Origin: Aedes albopictus | Lineage: Eukaryota > Arthropoda > Insecta > Diptera > Culicidae | NCBI RefSeq assembly: GCF_035046485.1 | Contig: NC_085138.1 | Coordinates: 368,655,238 to 368,719,237, forward strand | Direction of reading: 5' to 3' | Length of the DNA stretch: 64,000 nt | Part shown: piece after piece, positions 21,417-32,149 of the stretch | Layout of the letters: every line of letters begins with the position of its first letter | Position numbering within the stretch: the stretch's first letter is position 1 | Program-made: the position numbers and the translations under genes | The notes under the pieces: model-generated | What the model was told of the DNA's origin: nothing | The model's input: the letters and a program-made list of their open reading frames with translations, nothing else | Databases searched by the model: none

Positions 21417-22436
21417 TTTTTTTTTTTTTTATTATAGAATGAGAAAATCTGCAACAGATACCCAAGAGGTGGTTCCTCGGGTGATGTGGGGATCGACCCA
21501 CTAAAAACTCATTCTCTCTCTTCCTTACCTTCGCGGTACGCCCGTTAGGGATGACTTCGAGAAGGGGGGGACCGTACATGAGTACACTCTAATAGTAAGC
21601 GTTCCACCAGCTACCGCCTTAAGTTGTTCACTCTCCCCAAGAGGCTCGGGTCCTGGCTAGTACTTAGACTACCCGTTGAACTCAAGCTCCTGGATGGGGA
21701 AGGGGGGCCAACTCAACTAGCTGTTGTTCGGCTCGCCATTTACTCTGTAGTTCAAGTACGATTCGAGAAACCGTGGAAGTAACGGAGTCCCACTTGTCCG
21801 CCCCCATACACATCCTTTCAACAATGTTGTCAGGCGTGATATCTCTACCGCATACCTCCTGCATACTCGACCTTTGCTCCACGAAACGTGGACATTCAAA
21901 GAGCACATGCTCCGCGGTCTCGTCGCAGTCTGCACACTCCGGACATGCGGGGGAGCCTGCGTGTCCGAATCTGTGCAGATACCACCTAAAGCACCCATGG
22001 CCTGACAGAAATTGAGTCAAGTGAAAATTCACCTCGCCATGGGGCCTGCTCGTCCACTTGGACACGCTCGGTATGAGCCTGTGTGTCCATCTACCCTTGC
22101 TGGAGGAATCCCATTCGCTCTGCCACTTCAGCATAGACGAGGTTCTGGCGATACGCCTCGCGCCTCTTATGCCGCGTCGCTCGAAGCATTCTTCATCCTC
22201 TGCCACCACTAAAGCTATGGGCATCATGCCCGCTAGCACACATACCGCGTCCTTTGAGACCGTGCGGTATGCGCTCACCACCCTAAGGCACATCAGCCTG
22301 TGGGTACTCTCAAGTCGCTCCACGTTTCGGTTGACCACTAGCGCCTTCGACCATGCAGCGGCGCCATACCGTAGTATGGAGACCGCTACTGCCGCGAGCA
22401 GCTTACGCTTACTCGAGACTATTGCCGAGCTTAGGT
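21417..22436 (-). mobile_element. R1-clade non-LTR retrotransposon, 5'-truncated 3' part
   Basis: The element ends (minus strand) in an A-tract at 21417-21433, after about 280 bases of 3' untranslated sequence. It starts abruptly at about 22436 inside the C-terminal region of the RT ORF. It sits inside a 24-bp-dimer satellite array, which resumes on both sides. Severe 5' truncation by incomplete target-primed reverse transcription explains the start. Confidence 0.8.
21682..22436 (-). CDS. R1-type ORF2 C-terminal region (partial)
   Basis: The reading RKLLAAVAVSILRYGAAAW is the thumb-side YGAAxW segment of R1-clade reverse transcriptase. It is followed by a helical region (RLMCLRVVSAYRTVSKDAVC) and then a CCHC zinc finger, CPECADCDETAEHVLFECPR, typical of the R1 C-terminus. 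About 250 residues are open without interruption to the stop at 21682, so the insertion is relatively young. The polymerase motifs are absent because the 5' part is missing. The first 30 codons of the longer open frame upstream of 22436 belong to flanking satellite. Confidence 0.85.
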
Positions 22437-22910
22437 GGAAGTATTGGAAGAATTCTTGGAAAAAACTCAGGTAGAACCTCTGGTGAATACTCAAGTAAAA
22501 TTCCTTGAGAAATGTCAAGTGGAAATCCTACAGGCATTTCAGTTGGAGCACATGAAAAATCCTAGAGGGTACTGCTGAAAAAATCTCAGATTGAACTACT
22601 GGAGAAAATTCAGAAGGACCTCCATGAGAAAACCCATGTAGGTGGAGCGTTTTGGATAAATCCCCGATGAAAACCTTACGAAATACTTAGGTGGAACTCC
22701 TTGAGAACTCCCTGGCGTAACTCCTGAACAAATCCCAGGTAGAACTCCTACAGGAATCCCAGGTGAAACACGTGCAGTATTCATTATGGAACTCCAGGAG
22801 GAATTTCAGTGGAGAATTCTGGAACATTCCTGGGTTCGAATCTCCAGATGATTTTTGGAAATGTTATTCCAAACCACGAGTTATCTTCGGAATTTCGCGG
22901 AAATCTCTTA
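22437..22910 (+). repeat. 12-bp-period satellite, 24-bp dimer subfamily, continued
   Basis: Alternating GTNGAACNCCTG and AGAAATCNCAGG units continue from the array left of the R1-type element. Confidence 0.65.
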
Positions 22911-25040
22911 TATCTTCTGGAGTTAGCTTGTTTCAAAAGTTGAATATCGAATTTGAAGCAGACGCCGGTGGAAGCGAATAAAATTTGACCAATTTTTGGC
23001 GCTCTAAAAACACTTCTAAACCACACCGCTGAAAACGACCTTACGATACGGGATAATTTGGAAGTGGTTCATAAATTCGCCCACTTCTGTTTGAAGAAAT
23101 CAAAACGGACGCAAGTCTTGGATTCTTCTCGAGTACCATGCAGCTTTCGGTGCTATTTATCTTTTGGAGGAGACCTGAAGTTATAAGATGAAGAGCGTAA
23201 TGTGTTAAAGTGGTCACAAGTGCTCGGAAGGGTATATGTATTGGATTCACCTTGACCCAACACACAGTTTGGTGTCACACTTATGCACAATATTACCCGG
23301 GATGGCTGTAATGGATAATAGGTACTAATCTACATAAAGCAACTAATTTGATTCGAATATGACTAAAAAGAATTACAACATGACTGAAATTGGTCGGCCG
23401 CTCCTCCCAGCACCATCAGGCCAAAATAATTCAGGTCAAACGAAGCACGAATCTTCCCTTCCCGAAAGTGTTGTGACAGTGCGTGTCATGCTGACAACGA
23501 ACAATTTCCCCAGTGGCACACGCCCTTAAGCCAAACGAAAGCCCGTCAAGGGGTGCAATAAATTTTATTGTAAATCGCTTCCCGATTTCCGGATTCAACG
23601 AGGCTGCCTGATTACCTACTTGCAGACAGTCAGTGTGTCAGGTGAACAGCGCGAGCCGGTGAAGTGTATCAATTTCATCCTGAATTGGTGTTCTCTTAAC
23701 CCTTTCCAGACGAGCCGATGAAATTCCGTCCGGTTTCGAAATATTCAAAACGGTGTGCGACACTAATAAGATTACAGCTGAGGTGAAATGATCTTTTCAT
23801 TGTGCATAAGCAGGTATCCTTGAGGCGCTCGGACTCGGAGAAAGCGAGCTCTCTTGTAAGACCCAAGTGTAAGACGATCTCTCGTGCAGGCAAGAGGCGG
23901 CACGTGGACAAGCACGCGTCGCATGCAAGCCGTACCGAGTCGGAAACCGGCAGTTGGGAGGACAGGTGGATTTTATTCATGTAGCCTTGCATGCAGCGGG
24001 GTCTCTTTGGGATGACCGTTTTATTTTCTGTTTTTCTTCTGCTGCACCAATTCCTTCAATTTTATGGCTTTTCATTGTGGATGTTGCCTTATTTCTCTTC
24101 TCTTCCGTGCACCAAACTCAACTCGATCAGGTTAAGACCTACCCTCCCCCTTGCTGCATGGATCCCTTAATTCCGCTGCAATCTTAATTCCCGGTGCAAG
24201 CAAGAGGCTAAGAAGCAGTTGTGCCGCCACGACGCGGGTCTCTCCTCGGGATAACTTTGATGATATTTAATTTGCACCGAAAAGAAGCCACGATTCCCGG
24301 CTATTAACCTCGGTAGCACAAAACATTGCGCGTTGCTTCATATCTTGAATTCGCAATCAACAGACACATTTCCCAAATCCAAACAGACCAGTTTTGGTTC
24401 TGGAGCATTGAGCCCTCAGTCAGAGGCCAATGCTCTGCTCGATCGATCCGACCCATAACTCATCGATACTCATCTCGATTAATCAGGGTTCATCGCGATT
24501 CATCGCACCTTTCGCGTTTTGGTTGTAAACAAAAATATATGCGAACAACAACGAGAAAACCAAACCATCGGACCATGAACTGTAGATAGGTAGGTACCCA
24601 GACCAAGTGAGTGAAGTGGGAAGGCAAGCGAGGGCTTTCAAAAATTTATGGTACCTTGCGGCCCTTTTCGAACACGAACGCGTGCCGACCGGCGGCCGGC
24701 AGCACCTAACGCCTGACGCACGCCATCCGAGCGACGCGCGCGATCGGAAGGATCGGATCGTCGTCGGTCGTAGGAGCAGCAAAACCGGTTTGCGTTAGGG
24801 ATCTACCCCCATTCCAGTCAGGCGATCATAAAAAAGGATCCTACTCGCTTGCTACACGGTTCGGTGAGCACATTTTTCAAATATCTGTGCGTGCAGTGAT
24901 CCTTTTAGGTTAGATTGATCGAATCCGTTGGGAAGCGACTCGATTGTCAGTTGAGGATGTGGGAGGATATGCAAGAGCGTGGTACAAGATTTTATTTTAA
25001 AAAAATCTGTATTGCTACCACAGTTTTATTTTCTATGTTA
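22911..25040. other. No recognised gene; includes the most CpG-rich unique-looking sequence of the window
   Basis: No transposon motif was recognised. Between about 23480 and 24830 the base composition is richer in G+C, with a dense CpG cluster at 24660-24780. A TATA-like ATAAAAAAG lies at about 24828, followed 25-30 bases later by a possible initiator (TTCGGT). This could be a promoter or first non-coding exon, but there is no coding support. Confidence 0.35.
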
Positions 25041-25044
25041 GTTC

Positions 25045-25335
25045 CATGATGTGCGAATTTTTTAGGATGTTAGTTTTACAGGGGAGTTCCAGTGAGTTTC
25101 AGGGGGGCGTCAGAAAGATTCAGTGGCATTTCAGGTGGTTTCAAATGTCTTCAGAGACGTTTTTGGGGATCTTTGGGGGTTCCAGAGTGTCTCAGGGGTA
25201 TTTTAGGAGTTTCAGGGAGTTTTTTAAGAAGCGATTCAAGGAGAATGTAGGGCGTTTCAGGGGAATCGCAGAAGGATTGAGGGTGTTTCAAGAGTGTTTC
25301 ATGGGATCTCAGGAGGTTTCAAGAATGACAGAGGA
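25045..25335 (-). repeat. 12-bp-period satellite, TTTCAGG subfamily
   Basis: Units such as GAGTTTCAGGGG, GGCGTCAGAAAG, ATTCAGTGGCAT and TTCAGGTGGTTT follow at 12-base spacing. The consensus differs from the other blocks, but the period is the same. Confidence 0.6.
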
Positions 25336-25758
25336 CAGAGAGCGTACAGGTTGATAGGCATGTTAGTGCACATGAGAAGGCATGATGGCCAGATGAACAT
25401 CCCGAATGTGATGATCCACAATGCGTTCTAAGCATTTACACCGTGTCCAATAAGTTCTCATACAAAATACAAATTTAGAAAATATAATTTAATTTCACAG
25501 CTGTGATTCATATTTTCAAAATGAATGCATACATTGAAGAGCCACAAAAAAATAAAGCATACGGTGTAGAATAACGTTATTTTCTATTTGTTTTTATAAG
25601 CCTATCAATACACTTCCGTTTTCTGAAATCCGTTTGCTCCGGCATGCAAGAAAACTGTTCGAAAAGTTTCTCATTTTAAGATAGCTAAATAGAGTCCATA
25701 AGGTTAAATTTTGAGTTTTTATCTTAAGTATTGTACCAAATGGATATACAATTACTAA

Positions 25759-25847
25759 AATAATAAAACATTAGTGGCCCGACACGAATGCCCACTTTTG
25801 AGTAAAATGTCGTAAATAAATAATAATAGTAATAATAAAACATTAGT
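25759..25847 (+). mobile_element. Tail-only retroposed insert, 55 bp, with 17-bp target duplication
   Basis: AATAATAAAACATTAGT is at 25759-25775 and again at 25831-25847. Between them lie 55 bases starting GGCCCGACACGAATGCCC and ending GTAAATAAATAATAATAGT, which look like only the 3' tail of a LINE. Some of the A-rich end could belong to either the tail or the target. Confidence 0.7.
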
Positions 25848-25861
25848 ATCATTTGAAACCA

Positions 25862-26436
25862 AAGTTTTTGAAACTTTGGGTGTTTCTGTTGAAACAAACT
25901 TTGGTAAACATACTTTCATTGCGACCTACTTGCCTTTTCAATGCACTGGTCAGCAAATAGATTTTCTTAAATCTGATTTGCGAAAATTAATTCGCAACAG
26001 GACCAAATTTTTCATAATTGGTGATTTTAATGCGAAACAGCGTTCGTGGAATAATCTTCAGTCCAATTCAAACGGCAGGATTTTATTTGATGAATATTTT
26101 TCTATTCAATATCCTGATAGCCCCACTTGTTTTTCTTCTGCTAGAAATCCCTTAACAATTGATTTGGTCTTAACTGACTCAAGTCAGCATTGTAGCCAAT
26201 TGGTTACTCATGCTGACTTTGATTCTGACCATCTTCCTGTAACATTTCAAATTTCCCATGAAGCGATTTTTAATCCCATCAGCTCTACTTTCAATTATCA
26301 CAGAGCTGACTGGAATACATACAAAACATACATCGATAGCCATTTATATGTTAATATTTCATTGGAAACACAATTTGATATTGACAATGCCCTCGAAACT
26401 TTGACTAGTACTATAGTCAAAGCTAGAAGCGCATGA
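25862..26436 (+). pseudogene. Juan-like endonuclease domain
   Basis: The reading KVFETLGVSVETNFGKHTFI, then KFFIIGDFNAKQRSWNN, NPLTIDLVLTD and THADFDSDHLPVTFQIS, contains the APE-type endonuclease blocks with GDFNA and SDH intact. It ends at a stop at 26437 in a region where the family continues. The domain would nick target DNA, but the copy begins inside the domain and is not expected to be active. Confidence 0.82.
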
Positions 26437-26885
26437 ATACCAAAATGTGAAGTCAAATTCGACTCAGTTATTATTGACGACGATCTGAAACGTCTGATCC
26501 GTCTTAAAAACGTGAGAAGAATACAATTCCAACGAACTCGAGATCCTGCTTTGAAAGTAGTCTGGCAGGATCTTCAGAAGGAAATTAAAAAACGTTTCAC
26601 CGAACTGAGAAACAAAAATTTTGCAAAAAAAAGTTTCTCAATTAAACCCCGGCTCTAAGCCGTTTTGGAAATTGACAAAAAATTTCAAAAAAGCCTCAGA
26701 AGCCTATTCCTGCGCTGAAAGAGGATAACAAAATATTATTAACTAATTCTGAAAAAGCACAAAAACTTGCCAAACAGTTTGAAAGTGCGCATAATTTCAG
26801 TATAGGTCTCTCTAGTCCAATAGAACATCGGACTGCCCGCGAATCCGAAAACATTCTCAACCATGAGAACATTTTCGACAATTCA

Positions 26886-28028
26886 TTGGGCACTGATTTG
26901 GATGAAGTGAGATCTATTATAAAGAAGTTTAAGAATATGAAAGCGCCGGGTGATGACGGAATTTTCTATACTCTCATCAAAAAACTTCCAGAAAGTTGCT
27001 TATCATTTTTGGTTAATATATTTAACAAATGTTTTCAGTTAGCATATTTTCCTGAAAAATTGAATTTTTTGTTTATTATAGAGGTTTTAAACCATCTGGT
27101 TCATTCGCCTCTAAAAAATGGAAAGTTGTTCCTGACAAAAATCCTGCCGAAGCTTCTAGTTATCGTCCAATTAGCTTACTGTCATCTATCAGTATACTTT
27201 TTGAAAAAGCCAATGAGCAGTTCGGATTACGGGTAACGAATTTCATTCGTTCCAATAAATCTGAAGGTTACTCCACTGGCGCAGCACTTCTTGACATAGA
27301 AAAAGCATTCGATAGTGTTTGGCACGAAGGTTTGATCGTAAAATTGAATTTAATTTTCCTCTATGTATATAACATTATTCAAAACTATTTATCAGATCGA
27401 ACACTTCAGGTAAACTATCGAAATTCCAAGTCAGATAGATTACCTGTAAGAGCTGGTGTTCCACAAGGAAGCATGTGTCAAAAATCGTTATTTGCAGATG
27501 ACACAGGTATCTCAGTCAAGGGGCGAAGTTTGCGTTTCATTTGTAGTAGCTTGCAAAAAATTTTAGATATTTTTTCTTCTTATTTACAAAAACGGTAGAT
27601 TTCTCCATATAAGCCATAAGCCAAGAGCTCTTTATTTGAAACCCTCAAGTAGACATGTTGTCACTATGAGGGGAACTCCAATAAATTGGTCGGACGAAGT
27701 TAAGTATCTAGGGCTCTTACTAGATAAAAACTTAACTTTTAAAAATCACATAGAAAGTATTCAAACTAAGTGCAATAAATACATTAAGTGTTTATATCCA
27801 CTTATTAATAGAAAATCAAAACTTTGTCGCAAAAACAATTTTTTGATGTATAAGCAAATTTTCAGACCGGCCATGTTGTACGCTGTCCCAAAATGGTCAA
27901 GCTGTTGCAATACCAGAAAGAAGCAACTTCAGAGGATGAGACGAAATATCCATGAAATGACGTGCGTGCCAGCCGAAATGGACTTGCGACACATAAGCGA
28001 TCAGCAGAGAATGATAAAGGACAGTTAA
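26886..28028 (+). pseudogene. Juan-like reverse transcriptase, broken and internally deleted
   Basis: KFKNMKAPGDDGIFYTLIKK marks the RT entry. LDIEKAFDSVWHEGL at about 27293 is motif A. VRAGVPQGS is motif B but is followed almost at once by SLFADDTGISVK (motif C), so about 25 residues usual between them are gone. NWSDEVKYLGLLLDKNLTFK and PAMLYAVPKWSSCC are the thumb and connection region, ending in a frame of 130 codons. Frame changes occur near 27080, 27240 and 27600. Confidence 0.82.
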
Positions 28029-28190
28029 TTCCAAAACATATGCTGTATTTGCTCAGTGTTAGATGGCTTTTCAAAAAATAAATTTACCTTTGAAATCCTA
28101 ATTACAGATGTGAAATGAAATCAATTTGATTTTGTATGAGAACTTATTAGACACGGTGTAAGAAAAAACGAGGTCAAACTGATCAGAAGG

Positions 28191-28540
28191 CCGGCTCCAG
28201 AGGCACGTTATCCTCCATTTGGGACATTTGTGCCATCGCCAAAATAATAGCCTATTTTATCATCTACCTGAGGGAAAGGGAAGGAAAAAGGATTTGGATG
28301 GGGATAAGGACAGGTAGGGAAATAGGAAAAGTACCCTGGAAGAGGATACTAACGCATAAGCGTACCACAATGGGTTCAAACAGCGCCCTGAAAAGGGCAC
28401 TGAAATAACGCATAAAGCGAAAGAGAGCCTATAGCTCTTTACCACAGCGGGTTAAGAACAACAGAATATCCTGATTATTCAGGTCTCTGAAGTCAGTTTC
28501 ACTTAACAAGTGTTTACCGAATACTCGGAAACGCAGTTAG
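28191..28540 (-). mobile_element. LOA-type element 3' end, 5'-truncated
   Basis: On the minus strand LRFRVFGKHLLSETDFRDLN and then LFLTRCGKEL and a stop near 28430 give the C-terminal end of LOA-type ORF2. LRFRVF is the same segment as at about 31885 in the copy downstream. About 240 bases of 3' untranslated sequence follow. It directly abuts the separate LOA RT fragment ending at 28190, so two LOA-derived pieces lie head to tail. Confidence 0.7.
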
Positions 28541-28562
28541 CGTTAGCGTTAGCGTTAGCGTA
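28537..28562. repeat. Short (TTAGCG)n run at a LINE 5' junction
   Basis: Four tandem TTAGCG hexamers lie exactly where the 5'-truncated LOA fragment begins. The run may be filler made during insertion. It is too short and in the wrong place to be called telomeric. Confidence 0.6.
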
Positions 28563-28940
28563 GTTACGGTATACTTCGTAGATTGGATACTAACAACATT
28601 CATGTACCTTTTGCTAATCTTGCTCGGATTGCTTTTCGGAACAAAGCTGGGGAGTTAACTTCGCTCCAATCTTATGCAAGAATACCAAAAGCACAAATGT
28701 CACTATTCCCGGCCACGCCCATCTTTACCGTAACTTGGGATAGGGGAAGGAAATGTTGATGTAGCACTTATATAAGAGGCCTCCGACTCAGTGACACTCC
28801 CATAAGTACTACGGAGTAGGTGGTTGGGAGATGTATTATGTAGGTCAAGGATTCGCCTGAAAAGCTGACGATGGACCCATGGCATTGGTTGTTTAGTTGG
28901 TTAAAATTTAATCTTTTGAAAGCCGGCAATCAAAAGAGAT
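28563..28940. other. Repeat-like sequence without coding motif
   Basis: The stretch has the look of a LINE 3' untranslated region (for example TATATAAGAGGCCTCCGACT). No motif fixes its identity. Confidence 0.3.
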
Positions 28941-29430
28941 TTTTTTTTCTATTTATTGTTTAAATAATTATGTTTCTGCTCAGTAAGAGGCCCAAGCAGA
29001 ACCGATCCCTCCAGGGTCATCGGAACATTACAATAAATGTTTGAAACGCGTGAAAAAAAAATGGCGATCCGAGAAAAAAAAAACTCAATTTAAATAAAAA
29101 AAAAACGCGAAAACAACGAAAAAAACATCTCAATTTATTAAAAAACAAAAATTCGTAAAACGAAATGAAAAAAATAAAATGTAAAGATATTTTTTCTATT
29201 TATTGCATAAATAAGTATGTTCCAGCTAAGTGTGAGGCACAAGCAGAACCGATTAAAACGCAAGGAAAAAAAAATTGGTGACTCGAAAAAAAAATAACAA
29301 AATAAACAAAAAATCGCGTTACACAACAACAAAGAACATCTCAATTTATCTAAAAATAAAATAAATTAAGATCGCGAAAAACGAGTAAAAAACCATGATT
29401 GACAATCCGAAAAAAAAACAATTTTTCTAA
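28941..29430 (+). repeat. Two tandem copies of a unit of about 247 bp, A-rich
   Basis: CTATTTATTG, AATAATTATGTTTCTGCT and AAGCAGAACCGAT start at about 28949 and recur in the same order at about 29196. Both are followed by long A-rich tracts with CGAAAAA and CATCTCAATTTAT blocks. Divergence between the two units is considerable. Confidence 0.6.
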
Positions 29431-30126
29431 AAAAAACGCATCCACACCCGCGACATTACGACACAAGGCTCAAAGAAAAACGACGCGGACAACGTGGTCT
29501 ACCCGCCACCGAATGATATGGCGATCTCGACCCTTCAAAAAAAATAAGAAGGATGTTTCGCGTCCCGACTGCAGGGTTGCCCGCTTGTACATCTGAAATA
29601 GAAAATAGTATTAAATGGTGATAGTCTCACAACAGTTGCATAATTTTCGGAAACAAATCTCTCTTTACATAGACAAAAATTACCTGAATCCTCCTGAAAC
29701 AAATGGTTTATTAACAATGAAAAACATAATACAAAAAAAAGTAGAACAAATTATGATCTTGGAATTTTCCTGCATTTAAATTAACAAAGTTAAAAATTAC
29801 AAGATCAGAATTTGGTAAGGTGATCTACCCACGTTACGGGGCCACATCGTGATTTTCGCATTGTTTTACAACTGAAACACAACTCTGAGGTTTGCAAGAG
29901 TCTTATTTCGTCCAAATGCTTATGAATTCGATAATGTGGGTCGAAAATTTCAGCAGAAAAGCCGGAATATCAGCACACGCACGGCAAGCGATGTTTGTTT
30001 TATTGCTGTCATCGCCTGATATGCGTTTGTTGCGGAGCGCCTTTGTTACCAACAAGCATGGGAAAACTCATTCGCTCACCTGAATGCCGGCGATGCAAAC
30101 TAGCAAAAAGAACGCCAACAACCCAA
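29431..30126. other. Unassigned sequence
   Basis: No motif or inverted repeat was recognised. The right end flanks the MITE at 30129 and continues after it at 31036. Confidence 0.3.
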
Positions 30127-31035
30127 TAGGGGAGACTGAGGAGACTTGATCCCTGGGGAGACTTGTTCCCCCCATATTTGCTCGGAATCAAAAACATTTT
30201 TCTTCTAGCATAATTTTTCCGAAACTACTCCTGGACAAACGACTATGATTTGGCTACAAGTGATTTCGATTGTACATTGCATTATTTTTTAACGGCTCAT
30301 GGTTTGTTTTCAGTCCTTCAGAAATCTTTTAGGCGATTCCGAAAAATCTCAATAACTTTGTGAAAATTAAACCAAATCGTGTCAAAATTTTACAGCACAT
30401 AGTTTAAATAGAATACTTTCAAACTTATTTATCCAAATAAGGCTGTTGTTAACATATTTTAATAAATTCAGCTTAGTATACACAACAGTGACATGGGGAG
30501 ACTTGATCCCTCGAGGATTACACACACATTATACATGTGAAAAATAAAATTCTATTCGGAAGCCTCTATTTACTTGGAATTCTAGTCTATAAACCGTTAA
30601 AATGTGTCAGATAATTATAACTTTAGTACAAACCAAGAAAAGGGGGATCAAGTCTCCCCATTTTGAAAATACGGCATATCCTTAAACATTTAAGGAAATC
30701 TTACAATTTCAAACACTCCAAATTCATCGAAAATAAAAGGAAACTCGAAAAGAAAATGAATAGGAAGATTCTGGAATTATTTTCCCTTTAAATAAACCAT
30801 GTGCTCGAAGGGGGATCAAGTGTACCCCATTTTTGAAAAATACATCATAAGACATGCCTCCATAAAAACACAGTTTTGAGTACTTTAACAATAATTTAAA
30901 GGCCTTCTGTTGTGTATTAACTTGCAATAGATGTTTACTTGCCATTTTGCACGGAAATCGGATCAAGTTTTGTGTTTTTTCTTAAAGATTCAGGTAAATT
31001 TAGAAAAAGGGATCAAGTCTCCCCAGTCTCCCCTA
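30127..31035. mobile_element. TA-flanked MITE, 905 bp, GGGGAGACTTGATCCC family
   Basis: TA lies at 30127-30128 and 31034-31035. The left end starts GGGGAGACTGAGGAGACTTG and the right end is the complement of GGGGAGACTGGGGAGACTTG. The terminal motif GGGGAGACTTGATCCC recurs inside at about 30493, 30640, 30810 and 31005 in direct or inverted form. No protein is encoded. Confidence 0.85.
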
Positions 31036-31780
31036 CTGAGTGAGAGCACGGCGCACTAAGAACGAACGCAGCACGAACGGCTCGCCACCGACGCCAACGA
31101 AGCGAATCAGGAGAGAAACAAATAGAGAGCGAATTGAATCAGCTTGCATCGGTGTATACGAAAAGAACGTTCGCTTTCTCAACTACCGAGTGGCATTCAG
31201 CTGATTGAATCAAAACGCACTCACTGATTTAATTCCCAGTACTGAATGCTTCCACTGAACGCTAAATGAACGTTCCAAAACGAATGCTCTCGCACCCGAC
31301 TCAGAACGCAAACATTCGTTCAATCTTGGTTCGTTCGCCTTCGGTACTCAGATTCGGTAGCGATTCATTCGGCTGCCGTTGCTTGCGTCGCCCGGTGCTC
31401 GGCGATTAGAAAGAATGGGCAATGAAAGTGGAAAGATTCTGCTTGGCTGGGGGAGAAGCACACTCGCATCAGATTGTGCATGGATGTGAATGAGGGATAC
31501 GCAATATTTTCATGATTTTTTCCCATCCTTGGTTACCAACATGCACCGCTTAGGACAAAGCGTTTGTTTTTCGGCGTGATCCGTTTTTCGTACCCTGTTC
31601 ATCATAAGCTAATGCTTTATGCTTCATTGTTCCTGGAAAGCACCACCGCCAGTCGTAAAAATGCGTTTTTCGTCAAAATGCAAAAAAAAAAACTCAGCGA
31701 AGCTTTGCGAATCACCTGCGAATGCTTGTCAGCTTCGTTTGCTGACGAATAAAGAAGTGCGAATATTCTCGGGCCCCTGT
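31036..31780. other. Unassigned sequence, GAACG-rich
   Basis: The first half has recurring GAACG, CGTTC and ACTGAATG words with no clear period. No open frame carries a recognisable domain. Confidence 0.3.
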
Positions 31781-31783
31781 TGT

Positions 31784-32143
31784 TCACGAGTAGGTTTGTT
31801 TTGGTTTATGTCTATTCAGCTGCAATTCATCATTTTTCATCTCTGCATATAGCTTAAAATTTCGACTACCGAATGAACCGCTCAAGAATACTCGGAAACG
31901 CAGTTGCGCAAAAACTGAACAGTTACATATCAAATGATACGAAGTTCCATAATCGGATTCACAGCTATCACATACAAATGAATCAGCTTGCTGAATATTC
32001 GCCATGTGATAGCTAAGTCGGCAGTGGCCAGTCAATGCTTTGACCAGAATGCTGCAATTCTGCTTTGACAGATTTGTAAGATACTTCGCCACCCTTGGAG
32101 ATGGCTCAGTACAATACAATTTGGTTTGACGACATGACTCCAA
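31784..32143 (-). pseudogene. LOA ORF2 C-terminal cysteine-rich region
   Basis: The reading LVKALTGHCRLSYHMANIQQ then CDSCESDYGTSYHLICNC forms a C-x2-C ... H-x4-C type zinc finger that follows RNase H in LOA and I-type elements. It continues with FAQLRFRVFLSGSFGS and then diverges, so the true C-terminus (GKHLLSETDFRD in the fragment at 28430-28540) is lost. Confidence 0.75.
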
Positions 32144-32149
32144 ACTATG

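Larger units (their letters stand above)
25850..28085 (+). mobile_element. Juan-like (Jockey clade) non-LTR retrotransposon, degraded
   Basis: Plus-strand order is endonuclease, linker, RT and C-terminal region, all with strong resemblance to mosquito Juan elements from memory. The N-terminal part of the endonuclease is missing. Frameshifts or stops lie near 26440, 26650, 27080, 27240 and 27600, and the RT has lost sequence between motifs B and C. It lies within a TA-flanked DNA transposon. Confidence 0.8.
25437..28160. mobile_element. Tc1/mariner-like element, TA-flanked, containing a Juan-like LINE
   Basis: The left end (25439) reads CACCGTGTCCAATAAGTTCT and the right end (28158) is its near-perfect complement over about 28 bases. 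TA lies at 25437-25438 and 28159-28160. TA target plus these ends fits the Tc1/mariner superfamily. No transposase is visible; the interior is occupied by a Juan-like insertion and a 55-bp retroposed tail. Confidence 0.8.
25346..28190 (-). pseudogene. LOA-type RT fragment split by a TA-flanked transposon
   Basis: The pieces 25346-25436 and 28161-28190 match, in order and strand, the reverse-transcriptase region at 33830-33935 of the LOA element downstream (shared GATGATCCACAATGCGTTCT and GAGGTCAAACTGAT). The sequence between them is the DNA transposon at 25439-28158. Removing it rejoins the coding region. The fragment is far too short to be functional. Confidence 0.75.

Noticed and set aside
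28537..28562. Telomeric repeat
   Set aside because: Only four hexamers, inside a repeat-rich region and at a LINE junction.
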